From positions 124,001-188,000 of the forward strand of contig NZ_CADIKK010000014.1 of NCBI RefSeq assembly GCF_902859915.1: a stretch of DNA of 64,000 nucleotides, written 5' to 3'. The notes beneath the pieces are model-generated. The model made no database searches, was not told the DNA's origin, and saw nothing but the letters and a program-made list of their open reading frames with translations. The DNA is from Paraburkholderia ultramafica. GTDB lineage: Bacteria > Pseudomonadota > Gammaproteobacteria > Burkholderiales > Burkholderiaceae. Both the position numbers and the translations under genes were made by a program. This document shows, piece after piece, positions 52,197 through 60,578 of the stretch (within the stretch, counting starts at the first letter, position 1; each line of letters opens with the position of its first letter).

Positions 52197-52655
52197 ATGG
52201 GGTTGAGTTTCGAGGACATGATGGTTGGCACGACCACCGAAATCGGCAAGCACACGTTCACACGTGAAGAGATCGTCGAGTTTGCGCAGAAGTTCGACCC
52301 GCAGCCGTTTCATCTGGACGAAGCCGCGGCGGCCGAGTCACCGTTTCGCGGCCTGGTGGCGAGCGGCTGGCATACCTGTTCGGTGATGATGGGCATGCTG
52401 GTGCGCAACCTGCTCGCGGGCTCGACGTCGATGGGCTCGCCCGGTATCGACGAGATTCGCTGGTTGAAACCGGTGCGCGTCGGCGACACGCTCACGATGA
52501 TGAACGTCGTGGTCGACAAGCGCATTTCGGAGAGCAAGCCGGACCGCGGCATCGTGTCGACGCGCTGGGAGGGAATCAATCAGCATGGCGAAACAGTGAT
52601 CACGGTGCGCTCGAAGGGCATGTTCGGACTGCGCAATCCGGGAGCCGCGTCATGA
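52197..52655 (+). CDS. MaoC family dehydratase (first of a pair)
   Basis: A 152-residue single hot-dog protein. FAQKFDPQPFHLDEAAA contains the Asp-His pair of the R-hydratase motif, followed by SPFRGLVASGWHTCSVMM. Members hydrate trans-2-enoyl-CoA to 3-hydroxyacyl-CoA. AGAGGAGGTG gives a strong ribosome site. It overlaps the next MaoC gene by four bases, suggesting a heteromer. Confidence 0.9.
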   Translation: MGLSFEDMMVGTTTEIGKHTFTREEIVEFAQKFDPQPFHLDEAAAAESPFRGLVASGWHTCSVMMGMLVRNLLAGSTSMGSPGIDEIRWLKPVRVGDTLTMMNVVVDKRISESKPDRGIVSTRWEGINQHGETVITVRSKGMFGLRNPGAAS

Positions 52656-53128
52656 CGGCCAGCGCGGCACCCGTCGCGACTTTCGCCAATGCGTCGGCCT
52701 TGCGTGCATTGATCGGCGCCGAGCCCCTGGTCAGTGAGTGGCTGACGGTCGATCAGACCATGGTCGATCGTTTCGCCGAGGCCACCGGCGATCATCAATG
52801 GATTCACGTCGATCCGGAACGGGCCCGGCGCGAGTCGCCGTTCGGCGGTCCGGTCGCGCATGGCTTTCTGACGCTGTCGTTGATTCCGGCTCTGCTGGGC
52901 AAGACGGTGGTGCTCGTGCAGCGGATGGGCGTCAACTACGGATTGAATCGCGTGCGGTTCACGTCGCCGGTGCTGGTCGGCTCGCAGTTGCGCGCGAAAT
53001 TCGTGGTGGGATCGGTCACCGATGTCGATAACGCCGGCGTGCAGGTCGAGTGGAGCGTGACGCTGGAACGGCAGGGCAGTGAGCGGCCGGTGTGTGTTGC
53101 GGAGTTCATCACGCGGCATTACTTCTAA
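52652..53128 (+). CDS. MaoC family dehydratase (second of a pair)
   Basis: A 158-residue hot-dog protein with the full hydratase motif FAEATGDHQWIHVDPERA and SPFGGPVAHGFLTLSLI. NYGLNRVRFTSPVLVGS is also conserved. The start overlaps the first MaoC gene by four bases. The pair may form one heteromeric hydratase serving the double acyl-CoA dehydrogenase upstream. A two-way terminator follows. Confidence 0.92.
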   Translation: MTASAAPVATFANASALRALIGAEPLVSEWLTVDQTMVDRFAEATGDHQWIHVDPERARRESPFGGPVAHGFLTLSLIPALLGKTVVLVQRMGVNYGLNRVRFTSPVLVGSQLRAKFVVGSVTDVDNAGVQVEWSVTLERQGSERPVCVAEFITRHYF

Positions 53129-53145
53129 GGTTCCAGCGCGTGCAT

Positions 53146-53197
53146 GTTATAAAAAAAGCGCGAGCGGCATTCATGCCGGCTCGCGCTTTTTTATAAC
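53146..53197. terminator. Bidirectional terminator between convergent MaoC and GST genes
   Basis: A 24-bp arm (53146-53170) that begins GTTATAAAAAAAGCGCGAGC pairs with the arm ending GCTCGCGCTTTTTTATAAC (to 53197), with a one-base bulge and a tiny loop. The A-run on one side and T-run on the other allow termination in both directions. Confidence 0.9.
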
Positions 53198-53257
53198 TGC
53201 GATGGCCTGAGCCAAGGCCTCTGAGCCAGGGCCAGCAGTGCCAATACAACGGCGGAA

Positions 53258-53959
53258 CTAGTGTTTCGCGTATTGCGTCGCACCGAACAGTATCTCTTTG
53301 GCCTTGTCGTCCATCAGCGGTACGCGGGCGGACGCCAGCACTTCGACGCCGCGCACCACTGCCGGCCGCGCGGCAATCTGTTCATGCCAGCGCTTCACAT
53401 TGGGAAACGCATCGAGGTCGATGCCCTGGTTTTGCCACGAGCGTGTCCACGGAAACGCGGCAATGTCCGCAATCGTGTAGTCGTTGCCCGCGAGGTACTG
53501 TGTCTTGCCGAGTTGCGTGTCCATCACGCCGTATAAACGCCGCGTCTCATTCGTGTAGCGGTTGATCGCGTACTCGATCGGCTCGGGTGCATAGATGCGG
53601 AAGTGGTGGGTCTGTCCAAGCATCGGCCCCAGGCTGCCCATCTGGAACATCAGCCATTGCAGCACCGAATAGCGCGCGGCTGGATCGGCCGGCAGGAACT
53701 TGCCGGTTTTCTCGGCGAGATAAATCAGGATCGCGCCCGATTCGAACAGCGCGAACGGCTGGCCGTCGACGCCTTTGGGACCGTCGAAATCGACGATCGC
53801 CGGAATCTTGTTGTTCGGACTGATAGCGAGAAACTCGGGTTTGAACTGGTCCCCGGCGCCGATATTCACACCGTGCACGGCGTATGCGAGGCCCGTCTCC
53901 TCGAGCATGATGTGAACCTTGTGGCCGTTCGGGGTCGCCCAGCTATAGACATCGATCAT
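53258..53959 (-). CDS. Glutathione S-transferase family protein (YfcG/YghU-like)
   Basis: A 233-residue GST. The thioredoxin-like N domain begins MIDVYSWATPNGHKVHIML with the TPNGHK motif of Nu-class (YfcG-type) enzymes. NNKIPAIVD and FESGAILIYLAEKTG follow. The helical C domain has NDYTIADIAAFPW. These enzymes often act as disulfide-bond oxidoreductases with glutathione. AAGGAG precedes the ATG at 53959. It lies at the downstream end of the leftward acyl-CoA cluster, 149 bases past the ACAD gene. Confidence 0.9.
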   Translation of the reverse strand: MIDVYSWATPNGHKVHIMLEETGLAYAVHGVNIGAGDQFKPEFLAISPNNKIPAIVDFDGPKGVDGQPFALFESGAILIYLAEKTGKFLPADPAARYSVLQWLMFQMGSLGPMLGQTHHFRIYAPEPIEYAINRYTNETRRLYGVMDTQLGKTQYLAGNDYTIADIAAFPWTRSWQNQGIDLDAFPNVKRWHEQIAARPAVVRGVEVLASARVPLMDDKAKEILFGATQYAKH

Positions 53960-54108
53960 TCTGGCTCCTTGTTCGTGAAAGCGGCGCCGCAAAAAAGGGC
54001 GCCGCCGTTGACGAAAATTAGAGCATAGATCGCACGATGCTGCTTGCGGCACCGCGAGCCACCTTCGACGCCGACGTGCCCCCGTCGGCGGTCCAATCCG
54101 TGACGCGC

Positions 54109-55368
54109 TTAGACACGCGTGATCGGCATCTCCACGCGAGCCGCCGCGCCCGCATCCATATGACGCGCGAGCTCGAGTTTGGCGATTGCGTTGCGGTGCA
54201 CTTCGTCGGGACCATCGGCGAAACGCAGCGTCCGTGCCGATGCATACGCATACGCGAGCGGGAAGTCGTCGCTGACGCCGCCGCCGCCGTGCGCCTGAAT
54301 CGCCCAGTCGATCACCTGACACGCCATGTTCGGCGCGACCACCTTGATCATCGCGATCTCGCCGCGCGCGCCCTTGTTGCCGACAGTGTCCATCATGTAG
54401 GCGGTTTTCAGCGTGAGGAGCCGCGCCTGCTCGATCATGCAGCGCGCCTCGGCGAGGCGCTCCTGCGTGACGCCTTGCGCCGCGACCGGCTTGCCGAACG
54501 CGATGCGTTGCAGCGAGCGTTTCGCCATCAGTTCGATCGCGCGCTCAGCAAGGCCGATCAGACGCATGCAGTGGTGGATGCGTCCCGGTCCGAGGCGGCC
54601 TTGCGCGATCTCGAAGCCACGGCCTTCGCCGAGCAGCATGTTGGTCGCGGGCACACGCACGTTGTCGAGCGTGATTTCCATGTGGCCGTGCGGCGCATCG
54701 TCGTAGCCGAACACGCTGAGCGGGCGGTGCACGGTGATGCCAGTGGCGTCGGCGGGCACCAGGACCATCGACTGTTGCTGATGGCGCGGCGCGTCGGGAT
54801 CGGTCTTGCCCATCACGATGTAGATCTTGCAGCGTGGATCGCCCGCGCCGGACGACCACCATTTGTGGCCGTTGATCACATAGTGATCGCCATCGCACAC
54901 GATGCTGGTCTGGATATTGGTCGCATCCGACGATGCGACTTCCGGCTCCGTCATCAAAAACGCCGAGCGTATGTGGCCTTGCAGCAGCGGTTCGAGCCAC
55001 TCGCGCTTATTGTCTTCGCTGCCGTAGCGTTCGATCGTTTCCATGTTGCCGGTATCGGGCGCGTTGCAGTTGAACACTTCCGGCGCCCAGGGCACGCGGC
55101 CCATGATCTCGCACAGCGGCGCGTATTCGAGATTCGTCAGCCCGGCGCCGCGCACGGATTCGGGCAGGAACAGGTTCCACAAGCCGGCATCGCGCGCCTT
55201 CTGTTTGAGTTGCTCGATCAGCTCGGTCGGCAGCCATGCGTTGCCGTTCTGGCGATTGCGCGCAATTTCCGCGTAGAACGCCTGCTCGTTCGGATAAATG
55301 TGCTCGTCGAAGAAGGCGAGCAGCTTCTCGCGCAATGCCTGAACCTTCGGGGTGTAATCGAAATTCAT
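54109..55368 (-). CDS. Acyl-CoA dehydrogenase, ACAD10/ACAD11-like
   Basis: A 419-residue flavoenzyme. FNCNAPDTGNMETIERYGS, TEPEVASSDATNIQTS and NGHKWWSSGAGDPRCKIYIV are close to what I remember of the dehydrogenase half of human ACAD11. The C terminus has FADGPDEVHRN. In ACAD10/11 and in the Pseudomonas levulinate pathway (LvaA/LvaC), such enzymes work with a kinase that phosphorylates 4-hydroxyacyl-CoA, which is then converted to an enoyl-CoA. Here the kinase gene is immediately upstream. A role in 4-hydroxy fatty acid breakdown is likely but inferred. Confidence 0.9.
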   Translation of the reverse strand: MNFDYTPKVQALREKLLAFFDEHIYPNEQAFYAEIARNRQNGNAWLPTELIEQLKQKARDAGLWNLFLPESVRGAGLTNLEYAPLCEIMGRVPWAPEVFNCNAPDTGNMETIERYGSEDNKREWLEPLLQGHIRSAFLMTEPEVASSDATNIQTSIVCDGDHYVINGHKWWSSGAGDPRCKIYIVMGKTDPDAPRHQQQSMVLVPADATGITVHRPLSVFGYDDAPHGHMEITLDNVRVPATNMLLGEGRGFEIAQGRLGPGRIHHCMRLIGLAERAIELMAKRSLQRIAFGKPVAAQGVTQERLAEARCMIEQARLLTLKTAYMMDTVGNKGARGEIAMIKVVAPNMACQVIDWAIQAHGGGGVSDDFPLAYAYASARTLRFADGPDEVHRNAIAKLELARHMDAGAAARVEMPITRV

Positions 55369-55418
55369 CTAGGACCTCGCGGATAACGGACAGCGGATGA
55401 TGATGGGTAGGGGCGCTT

Positions 55419-55471
55419 AGCCGAGGCGCTTGGTCCGGGCGCGCAGCCGAGGCGCTCGGCCTGTGGCGCGC
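55419..55471. repeat. Imperfect tandem repeat between kinase and ACAD genes
   Basis: Two units (55419-55444 and 55445-55471) begin AGCCGAGGCGCT and end GGCGCGC, with differences in the middle. A partial third copy (CCGGCGCGC) follows. No coding function seen. Confidence 0.6.
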
Positions 55472-55491
55472 AATCCGGCGCGCAAATTCGG

Positions 55492-56598
55492 TTAGCGCAC
55501 TTTCTGCGCGTAGCGCCACGCAAGCTCGGCCATCGGCTTCGCGCGACGCCCGGCATCGAGCGCCTGCGCGCTGGCCGCGGTGCCGTCGACGACGCGCTTC
55601 ATGATCCCTTGCAGGATCGCGGCGATGCGGAACATGTTGTACGCCAGATAGAAATTCCAGTCGCCATGAATCCCGAAGCCCGTGCGCTTGCAATAGCGCT
55701 CGACATACTGGGCTTCATCGGGAATGCCGAGGGCCGCCCAATCCAGACCCGCGATGCCGCGGAACTGCGCCGGATCGACATGCCAGGCCATGCAGTGATA
55801 GGCGAAGTCGGCGAGCGGATCGCCAAGCGTGGACAACTCCCAGTCGAGCACCGCGAGCACGCGCGGTTCGTGAGGATGGAAGATCAGATTGTCGAGCCGG
55901 TAGTCGCCATGCACGACCGATGCGTGCCCGCCCGTTTCGGCCGGCATGTGTTGCGGCAGCCATTCGATCAGCCGCTGCATCGCGTCGATCGGTTCGGTCT
56001 CGGACGCAAGGTATTGCTTGCTCCAGCGGCCGATCTGGCGTGCGAAATAATTGCCCGGCTTGCCGTAGTCGGCGAGACCGGCGGCTTCGACATCGACGCT
56101 GTGCAACGCCGCGATCACGCGGTTCATTTCGTCGTAGATCGCCGCGCGTTCGGCGGGCGTCATGCCGGGCAGCGACTGGTCCCACAACACGCGGCCTTCG
56201 ACGAACTCCATCACGTAGAACGCGCGGCCGATCACGCTTTCGTCCTCGCACAGTGCGAGCATTTGCGCGACTGGCACGTCGGTGTCGGCCAGCGCACGCA
56301 TCACGCGGTATTCACGCTCGACAGCGTGCGCGGACGGCAGCAGCTTCGCGGCGGGACCGGGCTTGGCGCGCATCACGTACGAGCGGGACGGCGTGACCAG
56401 TTTGAAGGTGGGATTGGACTGGCCGCCGGCGAACTGCTCCAGCGTGAGCGGTCCGGCGAATCCGTCGACATGCCGGGTCAGCCACGCGGCCAGCGCGTCA
56501 CTGTCGAAGCGCTGCCGCTCGTTGACCGGGCGCGTGCCCTCGAAGGCCGAATAATCCGGTTTCTGTCCTGGTTCGCCGGTCTGTGTGGCTTGCACCAT
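55492..56598 (-). CDS. APH-type phosphotransferase (kinase half of an ACAD10/11-like pair)
   Basis: A 368-residue kinase of the aminoglycoside/choline phosphotransferase fold. GGQSNPTFKL (59-68) and YVMRAKPGPAAKLLPSAH form the nucleotide loop. HGDYRLDN (230-237) carries the catalytic D232, and LDWELSTLGDPL has the Mg-binding D252. The blocks QSNPTF, LLPSAHAVEREY, VIGRAFYVMEFVEGR and VLAVLDWELST parallel the N-terminal domain of ACAD11. The substrate is thus probably a 4-hydroxyacyl-CoA rather than an antibiotic. It lies between a histidine phosphatase gene and the ACAD gene. Confidence 0.9.
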   Translation of the reverse strand: MVQATQTGEPGQKPDYSAFEGTRPVNERQRFDSDALAAWLTRHVDGFAGPLTLEQFAGGQSNPTFKLVTPSRSYVMRAKPGPAAKLLPSAHAVEREYRVMRALADTDVPVAQMLALCEDESVIGRAFYVMEFVEGRVLWDQSLPGMTPAERAAIYDEMNRVIAALHSVDVEAAGLADYGKPGNYFARQIGRWSKQYLASETEPIDAMQRLIEWLPQHMPAETGGHASVVHGDYRLDNLIFHPHEPRVLAVLDWELSTLGDPLADFAYHCMAWHVDPAQFRGIAGLDWAALGIPDEAQYVERYCKRTGFGIHGDWNFYLAYNMFRIAAILQGIMKRVVDGTAASAQALDAGRRAKPMAELAWRYAQKVR

Positions 56599-56618
56599 GT
56601 GTCTCCTCCAGTTCGGGT

Positions 56619-57335
56619 TCAGCTACGCTGGTATCGAATAAATTGTGCGTAGAGCATTTCCATCGTGGTGTTGCGGACGTCGCGATGCAGCGGCGACGGC
56701 GGTGAATAGTTGAGTGTGCGCAGCACCCAGTCACGCGGCGCGGCGCCGACGTCGAGCGCGTTGATGCAGCCGGTGGCCTGCGAGAGATGGCCGAAGAACG
56801 TGCGGCCTCCCGCAGTAATCGCATGCGACAGGATCGCGCGATTCGTGCCGCCGTGCAGGACCAGCAACACGGTGTCCCACGAGCTGTCCTCGCGCAACGC
56901 GGCGACTGCCGGCAACACGCGGTCGAACAATGCGCCGATGGTTTCGCCGTCGAGAAAGCGCGTGCTTTCCGGCACGATGCCGTCGAACACGCCGAGAAAC
57001 GCCGCCTCGATATCCTGCTGCGGAATGCTGCCGAGCTTGCCGCCGCGAATCTCCTGCAACGCGGGCTCGATCTCGAGTTCGATCTGCTGGCCCGTTTCGG
57101 CGAGGACACGCCGCGCGGTCTCGACCGTGCGCGGCAAACCGCTGACGATCACCCGGTCGAAGCGGATCTGCTGCTCGGCGAACACGCGGCCTGCCGCGCT
57201 TGCCTGCTCGCGGCCGTTCGCGTTCAATGGCACGGTCTCAGGATCGATCGCGCGGCCGGAGTCGTCGAAGTAGGTGACGTCGCCGTGACGCATCAGGAAG
57301 ATGCGGCGACGTTTGGGCAGTTGATAGTCAGGCAT
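56619..57335 (-). CDS. Histidine phosphatase family protein
   Basis: A 238-residue phosphatase or mutase. FLMRHGD (R16, H17, G18) is the phospho-histidine motif. SGLPRTVETARR gives the second arginine, and VLHGGTNRA gives the second catalytic histidine. The ATG at 57335 has AAGGGA before it. It is encoded between enoyl-CoA hydratase and kinase genes (22 and 20 bases away), so it is in the same transcript. A phosphatase next to a kinase acting on acyl-CoAs is suggestive, but the substrate is unknown. Confidence 0.9.
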   Translation of the reverse strand: MPDYQLPKRRRIFLMRHGDVTYFDDSGRAIDPETVPLNANGREQASAAGRVFAEQQIRFDRVIVSGLPRTVETARRVLAETGQQIELEIEPALQEIRGGKLGSIPQQDIEAAFLGVFDGIVPESTRFLDGETIGALFDRVLPAVAALREDSSWDTVLLVLHGGTNRAILSHAITAGGRTFFGHLSQATGCINALDVGAAPRDWVLRTLNYSPPSPLHRDVRNTTMEMLYAQFIRYQRS

Positions 57336-57357
57336 GGTCCCTTGGTTCACGGTTGGT

Positions 57358-58146
57358 TCACTTGTAGACCGGCGCGCGTTTTTCGAGGAACGCGGAAATT
57401 CCTTCAAGACCTTCGCGGTGATGCAGCGACGCGACGAAGCTGTCGCGCTCCGCGACCAGATGGTCGGCGAGAGGTTGGGTGCCGGCGGCGCTGATCAGCC
57501 CTTTGATGCGCGCGACCGAATTGGGCGAAATCTTGCCGAGCTCGTCGGCCCAGGCGATGGCGGTGTCGCGCGCGGCGCCTGCCTTGGCCAGTTTGTTGAC
57601 GACGCCGAGGTCGTGCAGGCGCGCGGCGCCGATCGGTTTGCCTTCGATCAGCACTTCAGTTGCCAACTGACGCGGCAGCGCCTGGGCGAGGAACCACGAG
57701 CCGCCGCCGTCGGGCGTCAGGCCCACGCGCGCGTACGACATCACGAATTTGGCGTCGTCCGCGGCGACGATCAGGTCGCACGCAAGCGCGAGCGAGAATC
57801 CCGCGCCGGCCGCGGCGCCATCGACCGCCGCAATCACCGGTTTCGACGATAGACGCAGCGCCGAAATCCATTGGCCAAGTAGATCGATACTCTCCGCTTG
57901 CACGGACGGATCCTTCGCGCGGTTTTCGAGCAGGCGGTTCAGATTGCCGCCCGCGCAGAAGAAATTGTCGGCGCCGGTGATCACGACGGCGCGGATCGAC
58001 GGATCGCGCTCTACCGAGTCGAGCGCTTCGATTCCGGCCGCATACATGTCCGGATGCAGCGCGTTGCGTGCGCCGGGGTTCGACAGCGTGAGGACCAGCG
58101 TCGATTCGCTTTCGGTCGGGCGCGAGGTCAGCAGTTCGGCGCTCAT
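57358..58146 (-). CDS. Enoyl-CoA hydratase/isomerase family protein (PaaG-like)
   Basis: A 262-residue crotonase. FFCAGGNLNRL and DGAAAGAGFSLALACDL form the oxyanion hole. At the second catalytic site it has LTPDGGGSWFL with Asp instead of the glutamate of true hydratases, as in PaaG-type isomerases. It may thus shift a double bond rather than hydrate it. The ATG at 58146 overlaps the stop of the upstream 3-hydroxyacyl-CoA dehydrogenase gene by four bases. Confidence 0.9.
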   Translation of the reverse strand: MSAELLTSRPTESESTLVLTLSNPGARNALHPDMYAAGIEALDSVERDPSIRAVVITGADNFFCAGGNLNRLLENRAKDPSVQAESIDLLGQWISALRLSSKPVIAAVDGAAAGAGFSLALACDLIVAADDAKFVMSYARVGLTPDGGGSWFLAQALPRQLATEVLIEGKPIGAARLHDLGVVNKLAKAGAARDTAIAWADELGKISPNSVARIKGLISAAGTQPLADHLVAERDSFVASLHHREGLEGISAFLEKRAPVYK

Positions 58147-59699
58147 GCTTGGGTCTCCGTTTGGGTGTCCGCTGCGTCGCGTTGGGTCAGCGAGAGGCCG
58201 AGTTGCGCGCGCCGTGTGAGCCACGGCGACGGACGGTAGCGCGGGTCGCCGAGCACGCTGAACATGTTGCGCAGGATCGTGAGGATGGTCGTCGCGCCGA
58301 GCGCGTCGCCGAGGGCAAGCGGTCCGCGCGGGTAGCCGAGGCCGAGCGTCACGGCGAGATCGATGTCGGCCGGCGTGGCGATGTGTTTCTGCGCGATCTC
58401 GCAGCCGATGTTGACGATCGTCGCCACCACGCGTTGCGCGACGAAGCCGGTGGAGTCGCGGATCACGGTGACAGGCACGCCGTCGGCGGCGCACAGCGCA
58501 TGCGCGGCGTCACGTGCGGCGCGCGTGGTGGCCGGCGTGGTCATCAGCGTGCGGCGCGCTGCGCCGACCAGCGGGAAGAGGGCGTCGATCGCGACGACGC
58601 GGCTGGCGTCGAGTGCTTCGTCGACCGCGGCCGTAGTCGCATCATGGCCGAACGGCGTCACGACGATCAGTGAGTCCGGTGCGGGCGCGGCGCCGTCGTC
58701 GAGCTTCACGGCGGCTTTGCCGATGAGTTGCACGACGGCTTCACGAGCTTGCGGATAACGCTTGCTGACCCATACGCTGTTCGGCAGTTCGGTCGGCGCG
58801 GGTGCCTCGGCAGGCACCTGCTGCTTGCCGTCCACGTAGCGATAAAAGCCTTCGCCGGTCTTGCGGCCGAGCAGTCCGCCCGCGAGCCTCGTGCCGGTGA
58901 CCGGCGACGGCGTGAAGCGCGGCTCTTCGTAGAACTGATGGTAGATCGACTCCATCACCGGATGCGATACGTCCAGCGCCGTCAGATCCAGCAGCTCGAA
59001 CGGTCCGAGGCGAAAGCCGGCCTGCTCGCGCATGATGCGGTCGATATCCGCGAAGCTCGCCACGCCTTCGCCCGCCACGCGCAAGCCTTCGGTATTCATG
59101 CCGCGGCCCGCGTGATTCACGATGAAGCCAGGCATATCCTTCGCGCGCACCGGCGTGTGGCCCATGCGGCGTGCGAGCTCCATCAGCGCGTCGCCCGCTG
59201 CGGGGTCGCTGCGCAGACCGTCGATCACTTCGACGACCTTCATCAACGGCACCGGATTGAAGAAGTGATAACCGACCACGCGCGACGGGTTGGTGCAACC
59301 GGCGGCGATTGCCGTGATCGACAGCGAAGACGTGTTGGACGCCAGCACGCAACGACCGCTCACCACGGTCTCGAGTTCGCGAAAGAGCGCCTGCTTCACG
59401 TCGAGCTTTTCGACGATCGCCTCGACGACCAGGTCGCAATCGGCCAGTTCGCCGATCGTCTGCGCGCCACTGACGTTCGCCAGTGCGGCGAGCGAGCGCG
59501 CCTGGACGAGCTTGCCCTTGGCCGTCAATCTGGCGAAAGTCTCGGCGAGGTAGTCGCGCGCGGCGCCGACGGCGGCGGGGTTGGTGTCGTACAGACGCAC
59601 CTGCAGGCCTGCCAGCGCGGCGATCTGCGCAATGCCGCGGCCCATTGCGCCGGTGCCGACAATGCCGATAGTCTCAATGCTGAAATTGCGAGAGTTCAT
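58143..59699 (-). CDS. 3-hydroxyacyl-CoA dehydrogenase (PaaH/PaaC-like)
   Basis: A 518-residue NAD-dependent enzyme with two copies of the C-terminal dehydrogenase domain, as in PaaH. The N-terminal Rossmann motif is GIVGTGAMGRGIAQIAA, and VGYHFFNPVPLMKVVE carries the catalytic histidine. The second copy includes RDSTGFVAQRVVATIVNIG. The ATG at 59699 has a GGAG site; another at 59717 is in frame without one. It is the first gene of the leftward cluster. A 12-bp palindrome lies 34 bases upstream. Confidence 0.92.
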   Translation of the reverse strand: MNSRNFSIETIGIVGTGAMGRGIAQIAALAGLQVRLYDTNPAAVGAARDYLAETFARLTAKGKLVQARSLAALANVSGAQTIGELADCDLVVEAIVEKLDVKQALFRELETVVSGRCVLASNTSSLSITAIAAGCTNPSRVVGYHFFNPVPLMKVVEVIDGLRSDPAAGDALMELARRMGHTPVRAKDMPGFIVNHAGRGMNTEGLRVAGEGVASFADIDRIMREQAGFRLGPFELLDLTALDVSHPVMESIYHQFYEEPRFTPSPVTGTRLAGGLLGRKTGEGFYRYVDGKQQVPAEAPAPTELPNSVWVSKRYPQAREAVVQLIGKAAVKLDDGAAPAPDSLIVVTPFGHDATTAAVDEALDASRVVAIDALFPLVGAARRTLMTTPATTRAARDAAHALCAADGVPVTVIRDSTGFVAQRVVATIVNIGCEIAQKHIATPADIDLAVTLGLGYPRGPLALGDALGATTILTILRNMFSVLGDPRYRPSPWLTRRAQLGLSLTQRDAADTQTETQA

Positions 59700-59732
59700 T
59701 GTGATGCTCGACTCCATGGTTATTTTAGAATA

Positions 59733-59744
59733 GCACGATCGTGC
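59733..59744. promoter_or_regulatory. Palindromic operator-like site between divergent HADH and GST genes
   Basis: GCACGATCGTGC is a perfect 12-bp palindrome in the 125-base divergent region, 34 bases before the dehydrogenase ATG and 81 before the GST ATG. It looks like a TetR-type operator and could control both directions. I found no second copy in the window. Confidence 0.5.
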
Positions 59745-59824
59745 AATTTGCTGGATGATTGATCGAAGGCCGCCGCTTTGAATGTGATGGCGGTCTCATA
59801 CAACCCGAAGGAAGGAGACACCGG

Positions 59825-60472
59825 ATGATCAAGCTGTGCGGTTTCGCGCTCTCTAACTACTACAACAAAGTAAAGTTCGTACTTCTCGAGCACGGCATTG
59901 CGTTCGAAGAGGTGGCGGTGCTGCCCAGCCAGGATGAGGCCCTGCTCGCGCATTCGCCGCTCGGCAAGGTGCCTTATCTGCAGACCGAGGACGGCGATCT
60001 GTGCGAATCGCAATGTATCGTCGAGTATCTGGCCGCGCGCTTTCCGGACAAGGCGATTTTCTCCGCCGATCCGTGGGAAGCGGCCAAGGAGCGCGAGATG
60101 ATCATGTTCGTCGACGTGCATCTCGAATTGACCGCACGCAATCTCTACAAGGAAGCGTTCTTCGGCGGCACGGTGAGCGATGCGACCAAAGGGCGTGTCG
60201 AGAAGCTGCTCGCGCATCACATCGCGGGCTTCAAGCGGCTCGCGAAGTTCGGACCGTATCTGCGCGGCGAGCGTTTCAGCGTCGCGGACACGGCAGGGTA
60301 TGTGAGCTTGCCGCTGGTGGGCATGGCGACGCAGACCATCTACGGCCGCGATTTTCTGCTCGATGCCGGCGTGGACTGGAAAAGCTATGTGAAAGCGATC
60401 AACGCCCGGCCGGCCGCGCAGCGTGTGACCGAGGACCGCAAGGCGTATATCGCGGCGTCGCGCCCGGCTTGA
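59825..60472 (+). CDS. Glutathione S-transferase family protein
   Basis: A 215-residue GST. The N domain has FALSNYYNKVKFVLLEHG with the Ser-Asn-Tyr-Tyr pattern at the glutathione site, and SPLGKVPYL and DLCESQCIVEYL (the gamma-glutamyl contact). The helical C domain has GERFSVADTAGYV. GAAGGAGG-like sequence precedes the ATG at 59825. It is transcribed divergently from the beta-oxidation cluster and may share its operator. Substrate unknown. Confidence 0.9.
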   Translation: MIKLCGFALSNYYNKVKFVLLEHGIAFEEVAVLPSQDEALLAHSPLGKVPYLQTEDGDLCESQCIVEYLAARFPDKAIFSADPWEAAKEREMIMFVDVHLELTARNLYKEAFFGGTVSDATKGRVEKLLAHHIAGFKRLAKFGPYLRGERFSVADTAGYVSLPLVGMATQTIYGRDFLLDAGVDWKSYVKAINARPAAQRVTEDRKAYIAASRPA

Positions 60473-60497
60473 TGGCGGGCGTCGCCCGTGAGACGGC

Positions 60498-60522
60498 CCA
60501 ACGCGTGCAACGCACGCGTTGG
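60498..60522. terminator. GC-rich stem-loop between convergent GST and aminotransferase genes
   Basis: CCAACGCGTGC (60498-60508) pairs perfectly with GCACGCGTTGG (60512-60522) around AAC. There is no T-run in either direction, so termination is possible but weakly supported. Confidence 0.4.
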
Positions 60523-60578
60523 CCGCTGCGCGCGATCGCGAGGAACATGGGTTCGTTCGCTGCATCGCGCGGGACATC

